A stretch of DNA of 64,000 bases from Pseudophaeomoniella oleicola (lineage: Eukaryota; Ascomycota; Eurotiomycetes; Phaeomoniellales; Phaeomoniellaceae). The notes under the pieces were generated by a model, which did not search any database, was not told the DNA's origin, and saw nothing but the letters and a program-made list of their open reading frames with translations. How positions within the stretch are numbered: position 1 is the stretch's first letter; each line of letters opens with the position of its first letter. Shown piece by piece: positions 22,876 to 34,056 of the stretch. A program made the position numbers and the translations under genes. The stretch lies in assembly GCA_003868215.1 (NCBI GenBank), contig QWDQ01000064.1:1-64000 (forward strand), in the 5' to 3' direction.

Positions 22876-24316
22876 CTAAAACAAAGGGATTACAAGTCCT
22901 TCCTCTCTAGTGATGCTCTCCAGACTCAGATGTGCCATGTTGGGACCGAGATCGTCAGGCGATGTACCAGAGCCATATAATCGTTTCTGTTCCCACAACT
23001 TGGTGAGCACTTGTATGACATATCCGACATGGTCCATCGAGTACGTTTTCTTGAGAACTCGTAATAATTCGAGCAACTCTCCGTCCCAGCCGTTATTCTC
23101 TGAGGAGCATTCGCACCCAGCGACGACTAGAGGCCACAGCATGGTATTGCCGACGGAGAGATGTTGCTTCGGGGCTGCCGAAAATATGATCCGAACATTC
23201 GATATGATCTCGCGAACGTAGGAGTCCTTCTGCTCTCTTCGGTCGGCACGAATGGGCCGAAGCACATTCGCATGAAACCCTGCTTTCCTCCAGAGAAACA
23301 AAAAGGCAGCACGCCGGATGGTCTCCCAGGCAGTCCGTAGTGTGACATTGTGAATAGGCGACATATTCGGTGGCAAGGGGGGAGGAGTCCAGCTGGAAAG
23401 AGACAATTCCAAATCATTCGTGGTGCTGAGGTCTCTACTCAGCGGTTCCAGATCTCGGTAGACGTTAGCAACTTACACGAAGTTGATGAGAGTAGAATTC
23501 ACCTTCGGCCGAGAACATATTGATATGCGGCAAGGACTGCCATTGATGCTCTTGAAATGCCTGGTCATCCGCAAGCTCGGAGATCAAGGCTATCAGTGTC
23601 ACAAGGGACTCCGGATACCCAACAGTTGTCTCTAGGACCGAAAAGTGATCTGGATCCTTGTTCCGATTCATCATCCACGACAGCCACGCTTTCTGTGACC
23701 GCTGACTCCGGCCGATGGAAAATGCAGAGATGTCCATGTGTGAGCATGCAGAAAAGAGGAAGCTACCGAGTCGCGTTGAGCTCAACCACTGCTGGTCAGT
23801 CATGCGAATGATGGCGATCATTCCTCGGACATGCTGGGCCCAACAGCCATCGCTCTGAGACATCGAGAATATCGCCAGCAAGTATGATGAGCTTAGAATC
23901 TTAGGGACACTATCCAAGTCGGCCGGCCCAACCTGAAGCTTGTCCATTTCGACTTGGAGTTCGGACAAGGCGGCTTGATAGTGGCTAAACTGCCCTTGCG
24001 ATCGTTTTGATCGGCGGGCAGAAAGAGCAAGCAAGCCATGGTAGATAGCCGGCCATTTCAAGGCGTAAGGAAGGAGGAGAGCCAGAAGAGAAGTTTCCGA
24101 TTCGTTGATGGCGGTCATTGCGATACGGCAGCTTCGTACGACTTCATGTCGACGGAGACGTTAGCTGGTAGCGACTGATCAACAAGCAGACCACTTACGT
24201 CGCCGCAGATTTTGATAGTCTGGACCATAAAGATTGAAGCCGAGGGATTGGATCACACCGAAAGAGGGAGGGCCGAGCTCCGCCACATACGGAGAGGTTG
24301 CAGCAAGTCTCATCAT
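22876..24316 (-). CDS. Fungal_trans_2-type regulator-like protein, no zinc cluster visible
   Basis: Helical protein of the fungal transcription-factor effector family (PF11951). Three exons are proposed: 24199-24316 (starting MMRLAATSPYVAEL), 23.5-24.14 kb after a 57-bp intron (24142-24198), and 22876 to about 23455 after an intron whose donor is within the codons for FSAE and which contains a GCTAAC branch signal. Joined segments include LKWPAIYHGLLALSARR and SSSYLLAIFSMSQ, typical of these regulators' middle domain. The usual N-terminal Cys6 DNA-binding cluster was not found in the 580 bp upstream. The protein may be a cofactor or a shortened regulator, or a first exon was missed. It sits between the aminotransferase and the second FAD oxidase. 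Confidence 0.7.
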
Positions 24317-24898
24317 ATTTAGATGTTTTCGCAGTCTACATCTCAACTGGAACTTGGATTGTTTAAAGATGGTTCTGATCAGGAAGTCGTGTCGCTGTCG
24401 GTATCGGTGTCGATGTTGAGGAATGCGGAAATGGGCAGTCGTAAGGGTTGTGATGGAAATTGAATAGGTAAGTTACTACCTAAGGTAGCTAAAATGCGTT
24501 TGGAATAGCCTCTGTAACGGATTCATGGGCGGGATATTGGAAGCCCTGCAGAGACGCTCTAAGCGTACTTCTAAAGGCACTTTAATTGAAACTTTAGGGT
24601 AAACGGCCCCCACGGGTTCGTACCTTATCACGCGACTGCAGGTCCCCAAAGAATCTACATCTACTGCCACATCAAAGGGGGAAACCAAACATATCATTGA
24701 ATATGATTGAGGTGAGATCTCTCGGCGTGATATATTTAGCAAGTGCAGCTTTCACTAAGGTCTCCCCGGATATATGAGACTGATGCATGCTCTTTCTCCC
24801 GACAGGCCTAGAAGCACCACCTGATAGCGGAGCGAATTCTAGATGTCAGTGCTTTGAGTGTTCCTATTTATGGGGGGTTTCAAACGCAACCGGTGCTT
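24317..24898. other. Intergenic, about 580 bp
   Basis: Upstream of the regulator-like gene and downstream of the second FAD oxidase. A TCGGT/TCGCTG-rich microrepeat is at about 24388-24418. An 88-codon minus frame (24476-24742) has no Cys-rich zinc motif and looks non-coding. Confidence 0.45.
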
Positions 24899-26478
24899 TC
24901 AGCTCGAACTCGCTTCTTTCAAGATTGCTGTCCATGCGGGTATGTCCCTCTGCAGTCGTGCTTCAATGTCGAAATAGACCGGAGGAATGCGCGGGTCGAT
25001 GTTTTCCGAATACATGTACTGACACAGAGCCCGGACGGTCAGAAAAGCTCTCGCCATACCTAGGAACGGTCAGCTGATAGAGCATGTCAAGAGATCAGAG
25101 CGACAGACCATGCCCGCAGTATCCCGTCGCAACAAATTGCCCTGGTTTTCCAGGGAGCTCACCAACGTACGGTATCTCGTCTGCGGTCAAAGCCATGATA
25201 CCAGACCAGGCCGTACGGCGAGATTGCCCACCTTGCCATCCACGGAAATATTTGGAGGGGACTGATTCCAATCCTCGCACAATCTCTGGCGTAATCGTTG
25301 AATCGTCAGAGTCTCCTACCGCACCAGCTAAACTCCTCGGATGATGCAAATCACCACCGCCATATATCAGTGGCTTTCCGTCATTTGGACGTTGGATCAA
25401 ATAGTCGAAGTCTTCCCCCCAGTGGAATGCATAGGTATGATCAAAAGGCTGAGACAAGTAAGAATCAGGGGGGTCAATCGCCACAACGTTGCCTTTCAGT
25501 GGCACATGTTTTGAGGACAGCTCTGGAAGCAGATAAGTTGAGTAGCCGTTGGTGGCATGTACAATACGGTAGCAAGAGACCTTTCCTTTTGGTGTATCGA
25601 TCTCCCAGCCCTCGCCGTGGGACGAGCGAGAAATGCTCAGGGCTGGAGTATTAGCATGAACGAGGAGCCCGTTAGCAATGCAACGCTCCAGTATCGCCAT
25701 GACCAGTTTGTACGGCCACAAGCTGCATGCAGGGTATGTAATGGCTCCATGGCAACCTTCTATGCGCAAGTCCTACAGATGCTTGGTCAGCTCCATTCGA
25801 TCTCTTCGGTGGTAGATGCAACCTTTTCCGCACTAGCAGAGTCGTGGGGTACAATCCCTTCAACGTTGCCGCCCGCAGTTTTGAAAGCCTGATATGAAGA
25901 GTATCCTTCTTTCCAAGCTTGTTCAGACATGTACGCGTCACATGTTCGTAGCTCAACCAGCTCAGCTGTCTCTGCCAATCCTTGTTCTTTGATGAACTTG
26001 GACAAGTCCTGAAGGTTGGCCCGTTCGAACTCGCATTGTTGTCGGGCAATTTTCGATCCATGAAGCTTTTCGTAAGCATTAAAACCTCTATAGCAATCCG
26101 GCTTTATGTGGCCACCTGAACATTTCAATCGATGCTTGAGTGTAAGGAAGCTGAAGTAGCTGACCATTCCGTCCCGTAGCTCCGCTTGCCAAAGAGCGTG
26201 CTTCAAGCATTAACAATGACTTCTTGCCTCTGCCATGATCGCGTTGTAAGAGATCATGGGCGATCAGAGTCCCGGACAGGCCGGAGCCAATTATCACAGT
26301 ATCGGCAACGGAGGGGAAATTTGCACTATTGCAAGATCAATATCGAGTAAGACGAACTATACAAGTCAGAGGTAACACACCTCGAGTAGTTTGCAAGCTT
26401 GGGATGAGGTGATGTTTGCCAATATGACTTTTTGGGGTCACTTTCGATTGTTGGTTTGGGAGGAGGAAAAGGAGACAT
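24899..26478 (-). CDS. DAO-fold FAD oxidoreductase, paralogue of the gene at 16421
   Basis: Probable flavoprotein amine oxidase. It starts at the ATG at 26476-26478 (SPFPPPKPTIESDPKKSYW). An intron follows, then the FAD motif TVIIGSGLSGTLIAHDLL and GATGRNG|GGHIKP, split by a second intron. A third intron (about 25775-25824, donor GTTGCA, acceptor CTGTAG) restores the frame into DLRIEGCHGAITYPACSLWPYKL. The body holds HATNGYSTYLLPEL and the FDYLIQRPNDGKPLIYGGG block. A last intron joins ATGYCGHG to MARAFLTVRALCQYMYS, and the protein ends EASSS. All pieces join in frame, so the gene looks intact at roughly 440-460 residues. Gene order next to an HSL esterase and a regulator-like gene suggests it belongs to the amine island. 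The substrate is unknown. Confidence 0.85.
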
Positions 26479-26912
26479 GGCTGCGTTGGGGTCTGAATGT
26501 CTAAGATGCGTCGCGGATCTTTCACATACCCAAGGTGCATCCAGGATGTGAAAGCTGCTACAGACATCGTCTGCTTACTGCGTCGTTCACCATTTATGAT
26601 GGCTAAGGTCAACAGAGATCGGAGGTTTCCGAAGAAATTTACGGAAAATTATCCAGCGGCGAATTGCACATTATTTACAGGTACGAACGGAATGAGCCTG
26701 CAGACTTCCCCCATCGTGACTTTGGCCTGGGTCGTTTCCAAATGACGCGATGTCTTCATTACATTGATCCAGGGCAGTGCAAATACCAGGATTGGTTGAC
26801 ACACCAGGGGGAGTCTCATCTCATTGCTCATTCGAGCTGTTTGGATCTTCTTTTGCTGCGGATGATGCTGATGTGCCCAGGGTAATTCCTCCCTACATGA
26901 TCTCTTTCGACG
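26479..26912. other. Divergent promoter, FAD oxidase / esterase
   Basis: 434 bp between divergent starts. No GTCGATA copies and no clear palindrome were seen. Confidence 0.45.
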
Positions 26913-27878
26913 ATGCCTCTCCGTGGTGATCCGAATTTTTGGGCAAATATAAAGGACGTACCTACTGATTCAGCGTCGATTCCTCAGCCAGCCGTTCACG
27001 ACATTGAATCGCGACGTATATCAGCAGAGAGATACTTCTCCAGCGTTTTTGCCGACGTACCAGAAGTCGATGGCGTAGAAATCACCAGGTATGAAATCCG
27101 AACACATGACGGCTCTATGATAGAAATCTTCCATTTCAATCCCAATTCAACGAAACCTGCAACTGTCTTGTCTTCGGCAATTTTATTCGTCCATGGTGGT
27201 GGGTTCATTACTGGAAGCTCTCTGTGGCTGAAGCATACAATTGCAAAGCAAGCATCATCCACAGGAGTCCAAACGTTTGCAGTGCAATATCGGCTGGCTC
27301 CAGAACACCCCTATCCCATTCCCCAAGAAGACTGTTATACAGCTTTGAGATGGATTCACGCCAATACAGCCCGCTTCAGCATTGATCCGAAGCGTGTCAT
27401 CGTCATGGGGGAGAGTGCTGGTGGCGGTCTTGCAGTCACCGTTAGTCTACTAGCAAATGACCGAGGACTTCTCCCTTCTATAGCGAAGCAGGTGCTATTG
27501 TATCCGATGCTCGATGACCGCAATGTCAATGCGAACCGAGAAATTGAGGTCTTTGCCACGTGGACCTCTGAGGACAACCTCACCGGCTGGACGGCACTGC
27601 TAGGAGATGCTAGAGGTTCCGACAAAGTGTCTCCGTATGCTGCCCCAGCCCGTGCTCAAGACGTCAGTGTGCTTCCCCCAACCTATATCGACATTGGGAC
27701 CCTAGACATCTTCCGGGACGAAGTTCTGAAGTTCGCGACGATGCTGTCGAGAGCAAACGTTGACACAGAACTACATTTGTACGCGGGAGTCCCTCATGCC
27801 TTCGATCTTCTGGCTCCTGGATGTGAAGCGGCCCAGAGTGCTTTCGCTCACCGAAACAAGGCGATCAAGGCGGTCTAG
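26913..27878 (+). CDS. Alpha/beta-hydrolase, hormone-sensitive-lipase (Abhydrolase_3) esterase
   Basis: Carboxylesterase or amide hydrolase acting on small acyl substrates. It is a single uninterrupted exon of 321 residues, the usual size. The oxyanion-hole motif is HGGGFITGS, followed by YRLAPEHPYP. The nucleophile is Ser168 in GESAGGG, the acid Asp265 in LDIFRDE, and the base His295 in GVPHAFDL, so the catalytic triad is complete. There is no signal peptide, so it is probably cytosolic. It is divergent from the FAD oxidase and is the last gene of the nitrogen island. It might free the amine substrate from an ester or acyl form, but that is only a suggestion from position. Confidence 0.93.
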   Translation: MPLRGDPNFWANIKDVPTDSASIPQPAVHDIESRRISAERYFSSVFADVPEVDGVEITRYEIRTHDGSMIEIFHFNPNSTKPATVLSSAILFVHGGGFITGSSLWLKHTIAKQASSTGVQTFAVQYRLAPEHPYPIPQEDCYTALRWIHANTARFSIDPKRVIVMGESAGGGLAVTVSLLANDRGLLPSIAKQVLLYPMLDDRNVNANREIEVFATWTSEDNLTGWTALLGDARGSDKVSPYAAPARAQDVSVLPPTYIDIGTLDIFRDEVLKFATMLSRANVDTELHLYAGVPHAFDLLAPGCEAAQSAFAHRNKAIKAV

Positions 27879-28321
27879 AGGTTCGAAATATATAATGAAG
27901 AACCTGTCTATCGTATAATACCTTCATAGACAATTCATAGATACGGGAGAACCTGAGAGATGGAGGTTGAAGGAGAGAGCAGGTACCACGGGCTTGGGTC
28001 TAACCCCTGTCGATCATAGGCTTGTCAAGATATGAACAACCTACCGTAGTACGCTGTGAACAGGGATGGGCGGAATCCCCACCAATTTTCCCTAAATAAT
28101 GGAGGCAGGAAAGATCCTTGCATATAGTATACTACCTAGTAATTTAGACCAGCGTAAGTCTGCCGTTGGCTGATTAGTGGGTGTGCGTTCGAAAGTCTTC
28201 ATCTCTCCATTCTACGTGAGACTGCGCTAACGCCAGCGAGATTCCTAAAAGACCAAGTTGCTAAGACATGGAAGATTGCTTCTAGCTACTGATGTAGAAT
28301 ACGGAATAGATAGATGTCCAT
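27879..28321. other. Convergent intergenic region
   Basis: 443 bp between the 3' ends of the esterase and the GH3 gene. No feature was recognised apart from AT-rich likely 3' untranslated sequence. Confidence 0.5.
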
Positions 28322-31106
28322 TTACAGCAACCGAAGGCTTGCAGTGGCATGTATATCTCTGCTGCTGAGACCAAGTCTTACCTGGAACACCCCTCGCGGA
28401 ATCTCCCAGCTTTGAGAAGTAGTGTTCCAAAAGGACAAATCCTTTCTTGTGAGTGACATTCTCCCAATTCGGTGTTCGGACGGGTTCAAGTGGACCTTGT
28501 CAAATCCTCGAAGGACTTGCACTGGGGTGCCGGGAGGGGTAGTATTCTGAGGGAAGGCGAGGTATAATTGTGGCACGGTTGCACCTGCGATACTGCCAGT
28601 ATTTGTGACGTTGTAGGTGGCCTCAGCAATGATGTCGAATAAAGCTGGGTTTCCTCCCGGGTATGTCTCATTCTGCGATGGCTGGAGGGGGACAGGAATG
28701 CTGTAGGGAACACGACCTTTCTTCGCTTTGATCGATAGATTGGAAACTTGGAACGTTGTGTAAGACAATCCGAAGCCGTATTCGTACCTTGGAGTAACAT
28801 TCTTGCTGTCGAAGTAACGGTAGTCGATCATCAATCCCTCGGTGAAGTCCAAGTCTCCTGCGGCGTCAAAATCTGTAGTAACCTGGGGAACAAAATCGCT
28901 TTCCTTGAACGCGATGGTGTATGGGAGCTTTCCGCTAGGGTTTACCTTTCCAGTGATGACGTCTAGAATAGCATTACCACTCTCCTGGCCGGGCAGGTAA
29001 CCTGCAATGATCGCTGTGACGTTAGGATTATCGGCCCATGGCATAGAAACTGCGCCAGCAGCGTGCGTGACAACGACAGTGTTATTGCAAATAGTCGCGA
29101 CGTTCTCGACGACTGCAGAACCATTCCAGTCCGGATCATATGTTCGATCAAACCCTTCACTCCCATACGCGTTGATGAAAACAAAACAGACCTCCGGGAT
29201 AGGATAAATCAATGAAATGTCGCCTGCGGCAAGGGTGTTGTTTGTCATATATTGCACGATCGAACCAGTCGTCTTCGCCCAAGATTTGATGGCCTCAAGG
29301 GGAGAGACAATATACGTTGGGTGAGTACTTCCTGCACCAAATCCTGAGATCATTGTTCCCATAGGTTGACCAACCGGGGAAAGGCTTGCATAAAGAGAGG
29401 TACTGAGACCAGCATTATCATCAGCTGCATCATTCCCAAAAACACCAATGACTTTCGGGGGCTTGGGGATTGGCAGTGCACTTCCTGTGTTCTTGAGGAG
29501 AGTCGCTGCCGCAGCCCCAAGTTTACGAATGAACTCGCCATGGTCAGCCCGAACATCCGTATCTGACGTAGCATTCAAGGTCCATGGATATGGAGACCCA
29601 TCCGTGGGGAACAAATTCACTGCCGCGATGCTGGGATCGAGGAGTGGGAAGTCCTGATCCTGTCCGAGCAAGTAAAATGGTGCCATAATGTGCGAGATCA
29701 TATCGTCAACTTGAGATACGTCCATAGTGCCGTTTTGAACTGCTGTAGTAATGTTTTCGCCCCAAAACGAGTGTGTACCATCATCATACGCGGATATTGG
29801 GCCTGGCATGTTCAAGTCACAGCCTGAATGGATGGAATCAGCACCAGAGTGGATGCCCCACCAGTCGCTGACGACGTATCCTCTGAAACCGAGCTTTACT
29901 CGGAGGAGCTCTTTCAGCATGTCTGGATTTTCACAGGAGTAGGTGCCGTTGACACGATTGTAACTAGAAGTGTCAGCCTGAAAGTACGGCAACGTGCTTG
30001 AACTTGGGAGTGTCAAAAACAAGAAGAGAGCGCGACTAACCCGCATAATACAGATGAGACCCCAGCTTTGATTGCTGCCGCAAAGGGCCAAGCATACAGC
30101 TCTTGGGTAGTCCGATCGTCGATATTCGCAGAGTACGCATCAATGGTGTTGCCATCGTCGTCTTCACCGATATCGCGGCGGGTCTCTTGTTCGTTTCCAA
30201 TGAAGTGCTTGACGGAAGCTTGTACTCCTGTATTGATCCGGTTACTTAGACTTGATGTTCTCTTCCGGCAGAAATTGGTAGGTACGTACCAATTCTTTGC
30301 ATTGCCACAATTGATAACGTCGTTGCTTCTCCTGAAAACCATGGATCGGCTCCGAACCCTTCCCAGCTTCGTCCGGACATAGCATTTCGACCCAAAGGTC
30401 CAGCTACTGGTCTTATCAAATATGAGTGAATGTTTAGCCATATCTGCCGTCAAAGACTTACCCCAAGAAAACGTGTGCACCTTTCCCTCTGAACTCTTCA
30501 GCCAGCAGTTCAGCTCGTTTAGATATCATGTCACGGTCCCAGCTTGCAGCGGCTGCTATTTGAGCTGGAAAAGAACTGACATAGTCCTGCCGTTGTCAGA
30601 GCCGGAACAAAGGATTCTCAATATAGTACGTACGGCGACCCGCATGCCGGCTGGACCGTCTTTTGGACATGGTCAGCATGATCCCGGCGAGATCCAATCA
30701 TCAATGCCATTCGTACCTTGAAAGCATAGCCCTGCGAATCCAAGGCGGGGAATGGGAGGGACATGGCCGACACAAGGCCCGTGGAATAGTCAGTCATTTG
30801 TGCCTTCATAGATTCGTCGAGAGCACATACCCCCAAACCCCAGTGATCACGAATGCCTTTTCGTCCAAGGTCAATTGACTAGCAAAGTCCTGAGCCAACG
30901 CAGTAGCATTATCCCAGCTTCTGTAGTACGCAGGTACATCTGTAAACCTCGGTTAGGTAAAGCTGTCTATAAGGTGTCTCGTTGGTGGAATTGGAAGGGT
31001 TGTACGTACCTGAACTGCGAACATCTAAGTCCCCGAGAGCGGCAGCGCGTGTCGAAGCGCCAATTGTAGCAGCAGCCAACAAGGTTCCAACGTATGAGAA
31101 CCACAT
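28322..31106 (-). CDS. Secreted GH3 beta-glucosidase
   Basis: Removes terminal beta-linked glucose from oligosaccharides or glycosides outside the cell. The first exon (30.98-31.11 kb) starts MWFSYVGTLLAAATIGAS, a clear signal peptide. Exons near 30.6-30.9 kb give TGVWG...GVCALDES and, across an intron, PRLGFAGLCFQDGPAGMRVA. The exon near 30.1-30.4 kb contains SVKHFIGNEQETRR. The large exon from about 29.95 kb down gives the nucleophile Asp in FRGYVVSDWWGIHSGADS, then a GH3_C domain (FGNDAADDN, GYLPGQESGNAILDVITG) and a FnIII-like end (VTNTGSIAG...LYLAFP, LRGFDKVHL). The total is about 830-860 residues, normal for fungal enzymes. It is divergent from an APC permease. Several N-x-S/T sites fit secretion. 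Confidence 0.92.
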
Positions 31107-31809
31107 GTTTGTGCCTTATGGTGAGCGAATCAGGGACAATAATCGGGAAATCTGTACAGACACCAGCACGGGACCGAAGAGCGCAGCTTTATTCTGCGAA
31201 AGGAAACACCTCGTTACAATTGATTTGGTCTGCATTGCCTTCCAGAGTATGTCTCCGGCACCAATATCAAATCTCCGCAGAAGCACGGACGCCAATGCTG
31301 TCTCCATAGCGCGTAGAGACGGAAATCATTTCACTAAGTTAATTCGCCGTCGCTTAGAGATGGGACACCGTCGTATCTTTCAAGAGAGCAACACGAGCTA
31401 CACGAGCTAATATCAGGTTTGTACATGACTTGGCGAGCCGAGAGTTGGCGAGATAGGGAGCTGACGAGATGGCGCAAGATGGCTGCAGGATCTCGATGGT
31501 CTCGATGGTCTGGAAGGTGTCGATGGATGTTGATGGATGTTGATGGAGTTGATAAACTGTGGGAACTGTTGGACTCGTTATCATCGTGTGGAGTCGCTGG
31601 AGTCCCTTGCACTTCCGAAATAAAACATCCCGACGGTGATTTCGGTCAATTCAGCTCTTCCGCAAGACCAGAAGTTCAGAAGTTCAGAAGTTCAGAAATA
31701 TCAGACCGCAGCCCACCAAGTTCATGGGTGTGCGGTCCGTTCTTCTTTACTTCCATCAAGATCCCCATCACCTCGACACCATCATAATTCATCCTCTCCG
31801 GTCTCACCT
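31107..31809. promoter_or_regulatory. Divergent promoter with short tandem repeats
   Basis: 703 bp between the GH3 gene and the permease. It holds an imperfect GATGGTCTC / GATGGATGTT repeat at about 31493-31555 and a perfect 8-bp unit GAAGTTCA repeated about 3.4 times at 31671-31697. The permease start is 113 bp after the latter. Such repeats vary between strains and may affect spacing of promoter elements. Confidence 0.6.
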
Positions 31810-33653
31810 ATGGCGACTCTCGAGACGAAATCGCTAGACACCAAGGTGAGGGATGAGTCGGGCTCCCAAAAGGAGGTCTCTTCGACGTTGGGAGAACCTG
31901 TCAAGTTCGATGATGTCGATGTCGGTACAATTCAGGCGCTCGGTTATGAGCAAGCCTACAGAAGGGTCTTCAAGAGTCTTGGGTCCATCTGTTTGACTCT
32001 TGCTCTGACTTCGTAAGAATTTCTGGACCGCTCACATTCTCTTAGGATGTCGCTTACAATTTACAATAGACCTGTCTCAGGTGTTATGCTGGTCGCATTC
32101 TATCAAGTCAACTATGGAGGTTACTGGGGTTTGTCATGGTCAGTCGCTTTCGCCATCTGCCCAACACGCGAATACTGATTTACGGTCAGGGGTTGGCTCA
32201 TACCGAGCATCATCTTTTTCCCTCAAGCTGTTGCTGTCGCAGAATTATGTTCGTCCATGCCAGTGAATGGGGCATTCTATTGGTGGACTGCCGCCCTTGC
32301 ACCTCCGAAATGGGCTCGCCCTGCAGCCTTCATTTCTGGTTGGACAAATGTGTTGTCGCTGATAACAACCATTGCAAGTTTTTCGTGGGCTGTGGGACAG
32401 TCTTTCAATCTCTCAGCAAATCAGCTGGCCCCTGACTGGGTTGCTACCAACGCTCAACTCTTGGGCATCTCTATAGGTGTGGTCCTCGTGTGGACCGCAT
32501 TGGCCTTCCTCCGCTTGGAAAGAGTCAGTCTCGTCTTCATCGGATCTGGTTAGTAGCCCACATAACACGTCGTCATCTATATCGGCTTGGGAAGCACTAA
32601 CAATTATCGCTGTAGCTCTGATCATCCTGGTCACTAGCATCATCCTCATTGTTGGATTACCCGCAAGCTACGCAGCTCAAGGTCGTCAATTCGCCTCGGG
32701 TTCTGACGTCTTCGGCAATTATACGAATTACACGGACTGGAATCAAGGAATCGCTGTCGCGTTTACCTTCTTCTCGTCTTTGTGGATCAATTCTGCCTGG
32801 GCATCACCCTGCTATATTGTGGAGAGCACACGGGAGGGCAGTAGGTCTGCTCCTAGAGCTGTCATCTGGTCGTACTTGTCTACAGCAATTTCTGGGTACA
32901 TCCTTTGCTTGATCGCCGCATTTTGCATCACGGACATGGACACAGCTGCAGCTGACCCATTGTATGTTTTCCTCCTACTGCACTGGCTTCTAAACTGATC
33001 AAACTTCTAGGGGCTACCCAATCTTGACGCTTATTGTCAGTGTCTGGGGGGAGAAGTGCACCTTTGTGTGGCTTTTTTTCAACAATATCGTCGGTCTCCT
33101 CGGTGGTAGTGGCACTCTGGTAGCCTACTCGTGCCAGATCGCCGCCTTTGCGCGTGATGGGGGTCTGCCCTATTCCCATATTTTCGCGAAGGTTGATCAA
33201 CGTACCAGTCATCCTTTGTACTCGGTCGCTATCCTGGTTGTTGGAGGAGTGATTCTTCTCCTCTTCGGCCTCTCGACTTCTGCAAGTGGAATCATTTACT
33301 CCCTTGCCGTGATGGCATCAATACTGGTGGAAGCAATACCTATCGGACTTCGGATCTTCGCCGGAGATCGCTTCGTCCCTGGTCCATTCAACCTTGGTCG
33401 TTGGAGCATTCCACTCCACTGTTGGGCATTTGCTTCCCAGATTTACTGCATCGCCATGGAGGCTCTTCCCGATGCCAAGCACTGGACCCCGAGCACGTTC
33501 AACTACAACTGGGTGATTACTCTATTTGTCGTCTTTTCATCCATCGTGGCGTATATGATCATGGGCCGCCGCTTCAAGGGTATCGACTTTGGTGCCCTTG
33601 ATAGTTATCGGCAAGCTGCCCGACAGGGTGTTGCGCCCCATGCGAAGTATTAG
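31810..33653 (+). CDS. APC-family amino-acid / GABA / choline-type permease
   Basis: Plasma-membrane transporter. Start ATG at 31810 after a CT-rich leader. At least five introns separate exons, including junctions near 32012, 32140-32189, 32548-32615 and 32960-33011. The protein is about 520 residues with 12 membrane segments. Family marks: DDVDVGTIQALGYEQAYRRVFKSLGSI before TM1, SVSGV-like TM1 end (PVSGVMLVAFY), AELCSSMPVNGAFYWWTAALAPP, ESTREGSRSAPRAVIWS, and FARDGGLPYSHIFAKVD in the loop before TM9. This is the Uga4/Hnm1 branch, which carries GABA, choline, ethanolamine or polyamines. An amine-type substrate would fit the nearby amine island. It faces the GH3 gene across a shared promoter. 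Confidence 0.9.
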
Positions 33654-34056
33654 CGGTTCGAAGATATATGTGCCGACTGAGGGTCGAATTCTTGAGAACG
33701 ATGTATTTTTTTCTTAGCGCAGACTAGATTGGTTGTACCACTTTCGTTGAAAGGGTTGTCTTGAGTAAGAGATAGAAATTTGAAATCAATCATATTGAAA
33801 GGAGACCAGATATCGATGGATAATGTTCAAAGCAATTAAGACGTATGGTATACACGATGCATCCTCCCACGCCGTTTCAAGGCAAAGCCAAGATATGTGT
33901 ACTACGTATCAGAAACCCAAGTCCAACAATCGCCAGTCTGAGAGCATCATCCAATAAAGGGTGACAGATTCAAGAATCGGATCCTTCTTTTGGAGTGACG
34001 TATCTATGAAGGCTGAACACACTCCCTCTGAATCAGAAGGATCTTGTTTTGTCAGA
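33654..34056. other. Convergent intergenic region
   Basis: About 400 bp between the 3' ends of the permease and the rhamnosidase. Nothing was recognised. Confidence 0.5.

Noticed and set aside
24899-26478. Possible pseudogene, because the open frame of the second FAD oxidase is interrupted several times
   Set aside because: Every interruption is explained by a short GT-AG intron that restores the frame and conserved motifs, including one with a weak donor.
819-27878. Secondary-metabolite biosynthetic cluster
   Set aside because: There is no polyketide synthase, peptide synthetase, terpene cyclase or dimethylallyltransferase. The enzymes are catabolic, acting on amines, amides and lactams.
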